Below, piece after piece: positions 56,497 to 64,000 of a stretch of 64,000 nt of DNA. The translations under genes were made by a program, and so were the position numbers. Location: assembly GCA_020744225.1 (NCBI GenBank), contig JAGMWG010000005.1, positions 1,116,001 through 1,180,000 on the forward strand. Direction: 5' to 3'. The notes under the pieces are model-generated. The model had not been told where the DNA came from. It did not search any database and saw only the letters and a list, made by a program, of their open reading frames with translations. Position 1 is the first letter of the stretch. Every line of letters starts with the position of its first letter. Origin of the DNA: Paraphoma chrysanthemicola (Eukaryota > Ascomycota > Dothideomycetes > Pleosporales > Phaeosphaeriaceae).

Positions 56497-59400
56497 GATA
56501 GGGTAAGGACACAAGGACAGAAATTATTGGGGGGGGGGGGGGGGGGGGGCAAATTACAGCAATGAAATGAGAGCGGAATGACCACTATGATGTGGAGTAA
56601 GCATTCGACTTCCACATGCCAAAGTGATTGCAATCGAGTCGACGCATGGCTGTCGGATATGTCCTCTGCAGTAATCGATCAGTGTGGCGCATGGGCCTGC
56701 CTCTTACTTTTGTAACACAAGGATAGGAAACCTTCAAGCCTTCGATCTCGGATGATTCCGTAACAGCACTGAACACCTTGTCCTTCCAAACTCAAAGCGT
56801 TCAGCGTTCAAGACGCGGAGTCATCTCGGCGCCTTTAATCAAGAATAGCAATTGTGGCTTGCGAATACTAGACCACCACATGCGGGCGCGGAAGCCTCCC
56901 GATCGGGGGATTGAAACCAGAATTTACGTGGATAGAAACTGGGTCGTGCAATAGCGTCGTCCTAGGATACGAGTTACGGAGTTCACTCCTTTGAGTTGAA
57001 TCGCGAGATTGCCATGTGCACAGTAGAGCGACTGCAATAGCTGATGCAGGTCCAATACACGATGCGGAGGGGACATGACCGAGGCAAGCGCGTGAGATAG
57101 CTTCAGTTGCAGATATTTGTAGTCGCCGCTACATCCGGATACACTGTTTAAGTAACCCGTTACTATGCAGTGACGGCAAGCGAGTACTACGATGGCCAGT
57201 TTTACAGTGACGATCGGCACTGGGCAAAGGTGATAACGCTGACCTTAGGAAAAAGGCTCATTTGTACGAAGACGCAGTGACTTGATTCGTCGCTGAAGTC
57301 GAGATCAGAGATGGCGGGGCAACAGACATCTATATCCGCGCAACGGACAATGGAGGGTCGGAAAACCGTGCAGGAGCGGGTCGGCAGAGGGTGTTCAGTA
57401 AACTTGTAGACTGACGGAGATAAATCTTCCATGATAAACATTTGCTCTAAACATGTCAGCCTCGTCATGCATCCGCATTCCCACAGATGATGCACATGAG
57501 GCTCATCCACGCTCCACAGTTGCTGCTCATCGCCATCATTCAAGGGCAACCGTGACGCCCAGAACAGTGGACCTCGTGGAGAGTGGGTACAAAAAACGGG
57601 TGCATTGGCCGGGAAAATGCTCCACACGGGAGATCTTCGATCTGGGGGCTGCCCATCGTCGATGCTTGACTCAAAAGAGAGTCGTCGCGCTACTATTCGC
57701 GCTGGACCAGTAGCCGTAACCGTATCAATAGCGCCGGGGCATGTTTTGGCGTGTGACCTCGGGAGATGAAAAATTGGCTGTAGCCGAGTGTGTGAAGGAT
57801 CTAAGAGGGGAATCGAAGTAAGAGTGGATGCCTCGGGAATTGGCATTTGGCAGCGCGATGAGACGATAATCAGGAGAGAGTTTGTAGCAGTGATCAACTT
57901 GTGGAGGTGGTGACGAGGCTGTGGCTTGACACGAAACGGGCGCCCACAAAAAAAGTTTCCGGCGTGCCTGCCTCAGCTGCGGGCTCGCAATATCGATAGC
58001 GATAAGGATAACGCACACCCCGCCGCACCACGCCACCAACAACGCGTCACAGTAGGCGTATTCACCGGACAAGAACACAAGATGCTCAGCGCCCAGCAGG
58101 TGTTGCGTGCGCCGGCCCAATGTCTCGTCTTCCGGCCCTGCGCTGTGCAGATACTCACCGGGTGCGTAGTAGCGCAGCAGGAAACACCACGCGCATCACA
58201 AATTGCCCGCAGCATCGCGTTTGCAACGAAACGTCCAATTTCACTCAGACCCTGCAGGCCGTTGATCCAGCAAGAACTACCGACAGGCAGTCTACCAGGA
58301 AGGCCTTCACACTGATAGGTATGGGCCGATCACCCGTCGTCCCGTGTTGCTGCGTGATTGGCCGTGTTTTGTAAGCCTGTCTATGCGTGATTGGTCGGCT
58401 GGAAACTTGCAACAGATCTGCATGTATGACATCGAGCATCGAATTCTTGAGTGTGCTGGGGATCGAGCTTGAAAAGTCGATGCTCGGGATGACGCGCTGG
58501 GCTGCTCCGCGGAAGCAGGGAAGACGCGCAAAGTGTTTGTGGCGACTTTGGGATCGAGGATGAGTTGAGATTGTTATGTTTGCGGATGATTGTGTGCGCG
58601 CGTGCTTGTCTCATGTATGGATGGTCAGTGTTCAGATTGACGACCCTGTGTGACGGCGCCGCCGCGCTGGAAAGTTAGCCAAGAGACACAAACTCTTGAT
58701 GTCTTGTAATTTCGGCGCATTGCGAACGTATGGATCCAGTCGTCAGCTTGTGAATGCCATCAGTCATCGTATCGCGAATTGAACTTCTTTTTTGCGACAG
58801 CGACTACAATAAGCCCAGGTTAGTGTGAGGAAATCTGCTATGGCCACGGGGTTTATTGTAGACTTTAGCGCATTCCGAAGATCGTCGGATCGTACTTTCA
58901 GGCAATAAGTGTGGCTTGGCAAGGACATCGGTGCTTTAATCGATGCTAAAGACTCTCAGGGCGGGTAGAGAGCAGACACCGGAAATTTCCGCGAAAAGAA
59001 AAACCCGTGTGTGCGGTATTGGTTTGTGCGGATGCAGAAGAAGGGCGTGTCACGACAAGGATGATAACAATGACGATAAGTTGAAGTTTTGTGAATGTGT
59101 GTAATTCTTTGCTCATGCTTAACAAAGCATGACTGAATAAAGCGCTCATACACGTCGGCCGTGAGGGGTATCATATTCTCGAACCATGATCAGTTCAGCT
59201 GTCTCAGCGCTCAGCGCATGCACAGATACCAGCTCCGTGCGTTGTTCCGACGTGCGAACACCAATTCGTCTTCCAACAGTGCCCCTCCTCTTATCTAGAA
59301 ATCCGATCTTCATCCATGCTCGACAGTCGTTCCCATATAGTCTGACTTTGGGATCTGTCGGACTAATCGAAGCGTCCAAGAGGATGTGGCCATCACGTGG

Positions 59401-59519
59401 TGTGACATTGCTGTCCGTGTATGGACGCGGTAATAGTTTACCGAAGAATGAGGCATATGCAGCCTGTGTATTCGTGTTGGTAATGTTGGTAATGAAGTCG
59501 AGAGAACGGCAATAGTAGT
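56497..59519. other. Gene-poor region, 3.0 kb
   Basis: Contains a 21-base G run at its left end. A minus-strand frame at 57202-57897 is long but begins at TTG and shows no domain. No other feature is supported. Confidence 0.5.
56529..56549 (+). repeat. Poly(dG) run, 21 bases
   Basis: Uninterrupted G run 32 bp after the S41-like stop codon, so probably in its 3' untranslated region. Such a run could form a G-quadruplex in RNA or DNA, and its exact length is prone to sequencing and replication error. Confidence 0.9.
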
Positions 59520-59975
59520 TCAGCCGGCGCTGTAGCCAACCATGCGGGCGCAATGACTGCAGTAGTAGATGTTGGTGGAGAACTGGATCATGCCGACAAG
59601 TGACTCGCGGCGGCAGCGACAGCAACTGATGGTCGATTGAGACATGACGCTGCTGCTGCGCGAGGATGAATTTGATGTCGAAGAGGCGCTGGCACGGTCT
59701 TGGAGCGGTTCAGCGGAAGGACGGTTGGCCGCGGAAGTTTGTAATTGGAGGAGACGCGACGCGTCGGCAGGGCTCGACATAGACTCCGAGGGTGTAGGCC
59801 GGTAAGCCAACAGAGGATTTGTGGGGTCCGCAAAGGTGTGCGGGGTGTAGTCGTGGGTGGGAGTGATACTGGGAGTTTCGATGCTAAAGTGTGCAGACGA
59901 GGCAGGGACAGCAATGCTGAAGTAGCAAAAGGGTGCTACGGGTGGATGGTCTTGCACGTGTGGATCTTCGTACAT
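59520..59975 (-). CDS. Small conserved-looking zinc-ribbon protein, 151 aa
   Basis: Function unknown. ATG 59975 opens the frame; a second ATG at 59780 (MSSPADASRLL) would give 86 residues and may be the real start. The first two thirds are disordered, rich in Ser, Thr and Pro. The last 35 residues are compact: CCRCRRES, then IQFSTNIYYCSHCARMVGY, a C-x2-C / C-x2-C ribbon (Cys118-121 and Cys139-142) that ends four residues before the stop. Short Pezizomycotina proteins with a C-terminal YYCxHC ribbon are familiar to me as uncharacterised, but I cannot name a family. Confidence 0.65.
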   Translation of the reverse strand: MYEDPHVQDHPPVAPFCYFSIAVPASSAHFSIETPSITPTHDYTPHTFADPTNPLLAYRPTPSESMSSPADASRLLQLQTSAANRPSAEPLQDRASASSTSNSSSRSSSVMSQSTISCCRCRRESLVGMIQFSTNIYYCSHCARMVGYSAG

Positions 59976-62900
59976 GATATAACAAGTGCGTGTATGGGTT
60001 GCGGATGACGGAGTCGCTAAATCGCTTCTCAGTGGTAGGATCGCGGCGACATATATGCCTGGGGAACGGCCATCGAGCGATCAAACGCGGATGCACCAGC
60101 CATATTGCTAAGGAAGACGTGGCAGGGCGCTCATTCGCTGCGCCCGATGACTGCGACGCAGCGCCGGGGTGCTGGGTCGCTCCTGCACTTGAAAAGGTTT
60201 GCTTGGGCAGGAGCGGCAGCCGGTGTAAGGTAAGATCGGCCGCCATTCGATCTGACTGAGATTTACGATGAAGAGCCGAACTCACCAGGGGAGTCTCGCC
60301 GCCCAGCGAATCGCGCGACGCCAACCAGCGCGTCGCCCAAACCTCACTACCGTCCGGCGAACTATGCGGGCAAACATGGCGACGCCTCGTCTCAGATGCC
60401 CAATTGCCAATTTCTGTGCATCCCCCCAAGCCTCGTCCTCGGCCACAGCTCTTGGCCGCGCTCCGGTCACCTGAGAGCCGGCACAGGACGCGTCGCCCAG
60501 CAGCCACAAGGTTTGCCCGCAACACCGACTGCTGCGGCCTGACTGACCACTGCTGACCGCGTACACGCATATAATCTCGCGCTTCGGCACCGCGCGGGTG
60601 CCTGCTTGCCTGTGCGACGCACTGCTTGCGCAACGCCTGAGGCTGGGGCCTGTTGCACATAAACCGCTCATGTGCGCTGTTGCCATTCTCCGGTTCCGAC
60701 TACTCCGCTCCGGTCCTAGCAACACGACTCACTTTCTCCTCACAACAGGCTGAATATGGCACCCGCTAGCCAGGTCTGTTGTCTGCGGCCTTTACGACCG
60801 CAGCCGTCTGGTGGCCTCGCTGTTTAACGTCGCTGTCCCACGGGCCGAACCGCAGACCTCAGTCTAGACCTTCAGTTGTCCAGACCGCCCACGAACGCGG
60901 TCGTAAACCAGCAAAAGGACTCGCTGCCTCTCGAATTAAGAGCACGTTTCGCCCGACCACTCATCCATCTTTTGCGACATTGGAAGCTCCCGCGGAGCAC
61001 TTGATCTGGACATTCTGCAATCTTCGCCGATCCGTTGTATGGTCATGACATGGTCCTGGAGTACCGGTAATCAGCACCCCAGTCTGTCATGCTCACCATT
61101 GTGGATCATGCGACTGTTCGTGAGGATGATCTGGCCACCGAGCAGTGAAGAGGCGTCCTCAGGCGCAGTGTCTGGAAGAAAACCACGGAGCAGAGGCGAC
61201 GAATTGGTGTATGTGGCTTGACTGAAGTTGTGTCTAGCCACTCTGCCACCCTCCTGCATGGCGTCTGCACAGCCTCTGAGTCGATTGAGGGACCAGACTG
61301 TGTAGAGAATTTCCCAGTGTGTAGATGTCGCGATAGCCGGTTGCGAACCATGTGGAGTATGCGGACACGCTGCATGGACTCGAGGCTATGATCGGGCCTT
61401 CCTGGTGAGCTTATTCGAAGTCGATGTGCTGCAGCTATCGTACCATGCACTGTGCAGCATGTTGGGGTTCGTGATGCCAACAGGGGGCTCGCGGTCTGGA
61501 CTCCGAGGCGTAGCCTGGACATTGCTCTGGCACAGCGTCGCGACTCCACATTCCACATCGACAAATAATATGCAACGAGAGGCTGTTGGTCTGGCGTCAC
61601 GGCGAAGGAATCGATCAGCTGGTATGTACGCCGTCATCTCGAATCTTTGAGGGCTCAGGCATTACTGTCGATGCATTGTGTGTAATTCATCGCACTGAGG
61701 CGTGCAGGCAGGAAGGGCGCTTGCACCGAGTCCAGAGTCTTTGCCAGTCAACTACTGCCTTTTCTCCAGGCGGACTGTCGTCCATGAGGTCGATCTTGGC
61801 AGCCAGATGCTCGATGTATCGGTTAATTGTTACTGGCACGATGTACGCGACCCCCATGATCCAGCCTCAGCCCCATGTTCCTGAGACGTGCTATCGTTGC
61901 AAACTGCCAGAGACTGGCCATATGATCTGACGGAGACTTGCTCCGACAGGTTGGAGCTTGTCTATAGCCAGCAGAGTGCTCGGCTCCGAGCTAGGTAGTC
62001 CTGCCTGATTGAAGCATGCAAGCCTTAGCCATGGATAGGTGCATTTTCTTCGTCCATCTTGCATCAAGTCTTTCAGCTTGTGAATCTACCCTATCGCCCA
62101 ATACAATTGTGATCTAGACCCTCGTGAGTCTGGACGTCGAAGGACTCGTCACTCGCTTTGATACAACGCATGTGATTAGTTTGCGTACACAAATAGTATC
62201 GAGTGTCGAATGTTTGCTGCTGGTATAACGCGCGTTAAGGCGAATTGGCATGCTGCTGCTTGGAGGCTTCGCTTGCTTGAAAGGTGGCGTGAGATGATAA
62301 TGATACGGACTGCCGAGGTCAGTCGATGCTGGGCCGTGCGGAAGCCCATTGAAGCTGGGTGAAGAGCAAGGTTGAGTGATAGTGTCATGTAGTGAGCAGG
62401 TTGTGTGAATTTGGAGGCTGGTGCTCTGTGCCTTCCTCACATATTCACTAGAAGAATACGCTTGTGCCTAGCAAGTACATCATACCAGATCTGTGGTGAT
62501 TGCGGCATACGCTGGCACAGTATGATAACATGTTCCTGACTGACTCTCGCTGTGTCGCTTTTGATGGGATTCAAGCGACCATCCGTTCCTGTTCAGCAAG
62601 ATCACCCTCCATGCGAAGGAACTATATCGATTGATACGGCTACTGGGATCGATCGAGTGGTTTACAATTGCAACGCTCACGTTGGTATAAGCGTCAGGTG
62701 CTTGCCGGCGGGCGTTGTCACAGTTCACGAGTGATGGTATCTGCTTATCTTTCTTGCAAAGATCAACCCAAATGCATTGCTCCCGATAGCAATGTACATC
62801 CCCTCAACACGTCCAAGTGAAGGTCATCACGTCCCAGTCGGAGTCATGCCAAGTTTATATCAGCACCATCCCACGCTTTGTCGAAGTGATCATGCCCATC

Positions 62901-63401
62901 GATCGTCGTGAAAGAAGTCGCACGTGGTGTCCGAGCGGCTCGCCCTAGCTTCAATTTCAGCCGCAAGTGTCGTCATCTGATACATCAATGCATGCGGAGC
63001 ACAGAGACTTATATGTAGTCTTGCCCTGTCTGTGAATTCTCCGGCTCTCTGGCGACGCCCTGTTCCGCTCAAATTCTGGAGGATGGCGCAAGACGCGGCA
63101 GGTCGAATCCGCAACATGACGCTGCAGCAGAAGCGCTGCACGTCGCCGGAAAAAGACTCGGCGTTGAGGCCCGCGAGATAGGCGGCCTCGAGCATGTTAT
63201 CCCACGATTTCGCGCCGCCTGCTGCAATCGTACGCACGAAACATAAAGCATCTGCTAACTCACCGTACTTGGGCCTACGTCACTATCGCAGCTATCGTCG
63301 TGCGCCGTAATCAAACACCGACCGCCCCGCCACAACCTTTCCCACCCAGCCCCTCCTTCCTGCAACACCACAACACGACAGTCGCAGCGCACACTGCCAA
63401 A
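59976..63401. other. Gene-poor region, 3.4 kb
   Basis: No gene called. Just before 6-phosphogluconolactonase, a minus-strand frame (62890-63195 from its first ATG, containing NMLEAAYLAGLNAESFSG) looks partly protein-like and is preceded by a possible intron (GGTGAGT...GCAG, about 63215-63262). The upstream exon runs into a stop, so it is left uncalled. Confidence 0.45.
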
Positions 63402-64000
63402 ATGCCTAAGCCGCCGAATCTATACGCCTTCGAAGGCACCAGCCAGCTCGCTGCAAGTCTCCGCACCTTCGTCCTCGATGCGCAGCAAAGCTCCATCGAG
63501 CGCCACAATGTTTTTCGCGTGGCGGTCTCGGGCGGGTCTTTGCCAAAGATTCTTGGGCAGGCGCTCCTGCAACAGAATGGCGGCGGCAAAGTCCAATTTG
63601 ACAAGTGGGAAATCTACTACGCCGACGAGCGCGCCGTGCCGCTCGACCACGAAGACAGCAACCATCGGCTGGTGCAAGAGGAGCTGCTGAACAAGATTCC
63701 AGCCGAGCTGGGCAAGCCTCAGGTGTTCCCCATCGACGTCAAATACCTCGACGACATACAAGAGCTGGCGGACCAGTACGAGCAGACGCTTGTCAGCCGG
63801 TTTGCCGCCAAGGACAGCGTGCGCATTCCCATCTTCGACTTGATCCTGCTGGGCTGCGGCCCCGACGGCCACACCTGCAGCCTGTTCCCTGGCTCTCCTC
63901 TCCTCCGCGAAAACGAGGCCTGGATTCTACCCATCTCCGACTCGCCCAAGCCCCCACCGAAGCGCATCACACTCTCACTTCCCGTAGCGTCGCATGGACT
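63402..64000 (+). CDS. 6-phosphogluconolactonase, N-terminal part (runs off right edge)
   Basis: Hydrolyses 6-phosphogluconolactone to 6-phosphogluconate in the oxidative pentose phosphate pathway, in the cytosol. The frame opens at ATG 63402 (MPKPPNLYAFEGTSQLAAS) and stays open to the window end: 199 codons of an enzyme usually about 250-270 residues long. Signatures are FRVAVSGGSLPKIL (sugar-phosphate loop), WEIYYADERAVPLDHEDSNH (active-site block) and FDLILLGCGPDGHTCSLFPG, which carries the conserved Asp-Gly-His-Thr. The last visible part, KRITLSLPV, matches the family's RITLT-P motif. No intron is needed in this part. Relatives in yeast are Sol3/Sol4. Confidence 0.93.
   Translation, partial: MPKPPNLYAFEGTSQLAASLRTFVLDAQQSSIERHNVFRVAVSGGSLPKILGQALLQQNGGGKVQFDKWEIYYADERAVPLDHEDSNHRLVQEELLNKIPAELGKPQVFPIDVKYLDDIQELADQYEQTLVSRFAAKDSVRIPIFDLILLGCGPDGHTCSLFPGSPLLRENEAWILPISDSPKPPPKRITLSLPVASHG

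Noticed and set aside
57202..57897. 231-residue minus-strand open frame
   Set aside because: It starts at TTG, has no recognisable motif, and its composition looks like random translation.
58516..58648. CAGGG...CCCTG pair 133 bp apart
   Set aside because: Neither end is flanked by TA and the subterminal blocks of the family are absent.
59884..60660. 258-residue minus-strand frame
   Set aside because: Arg/Ser/Pro-rich translation of GC-rich DNA that overlaps the zinc-ribbon gene start; no domain.
62890..63262. Possible divergent gene next to 6-phosphogluconolactonase
   Set aside because: A plausible intron and a protein-like stretch (NMLEAAYLAGLNAESFSG) exist, but the upstream exon hits a stop in the required frame and no family is recognised.

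Overview
This window is nuclear DNA from a filamentous ascomycete (Pezizomycotina, most likely a dothideomycete). The genes are split by many short introns of about 43-127 bp with GT..AG ends and internal CTRAC-type branch sites. The recognisable proteins are typically fungal: a FACT subunit, Rev3, Slu7, Sla2, two Zn2Cys6 regulators, a HET-domain protein, a CBM18/AA5 oxidase and a MARVEL membrane protein. I cannot name the species from sequence alone.

Layout from left to right. Positions 1.3-3.7 kb hold a Zn2Cys6 regulator (minus). Positions 4.6-6.5 kb hold POB3 (minus). A 3.3-kb gene-poor stretch follows and carries a 128-bp miniature inverted-repeat element. Three small uncharacterised genes lie at 9.9-12.4 kb (plus). 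The housekeeping core at 12.4-23.5 kb is REV3 (minus), then SLU7 and SLA2 (plus), with REV3 and SLU7 sharing a 271-bp divergent promoter. Next come a small SnoaL/NTF2-like gene (minus), a secreted family 2 glycosidase (plus), a MARVEL-type membrane protein (minus), a PsiD-like phosphatidylserine-decarboxylase-family enzyme (plus), a hypothetical gene and a HET-domain gene (both minus), and a CBM18/glyoxal-oxidase gene (minus, ending near 38.1 kb). After 4 kb without a recognisable gene there is a disordered zinc-ribbon protein at 42.3-43.5 kb, then another 4-kb gene-poor stretch with a second copy of the 128-bp element. Phosphopantothenate-cysteine ligase (minus) and a second Zn2Cys6 regulator (plus) follow, then a secreted S41-type peptidase ending just before a 21-G run, a small conserved zinc-ribbon gene, and the start of 6-phosphogluconolactonase running off the right edge.

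I see no single metabolic cluster. The genes are housekeeping functions (chromatin, translesion synthesis, splicing, endocytosis, CoA synthesis, pentose phosphate pathway) mixed with secreted or environment-facing enzymes and regulators. The most notable observations are: a pair of diverged 128-bp TA-flanked inverted-repeat elements that look like one undescribed MITE family; an intron that splits the POB3 initiator codon so that the unspliced message reads start-stop; a GC-AG intron inside the first cysteine codon of a zinc-cluster domain; mutually exclusive in-frame splice models for the last membrane segment of the MARVEL protein; and a PsiD-like decarboxylase. Exon boundaries were worked out by hand from splice consensus, frame closure and family conservation. 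No database search was run.
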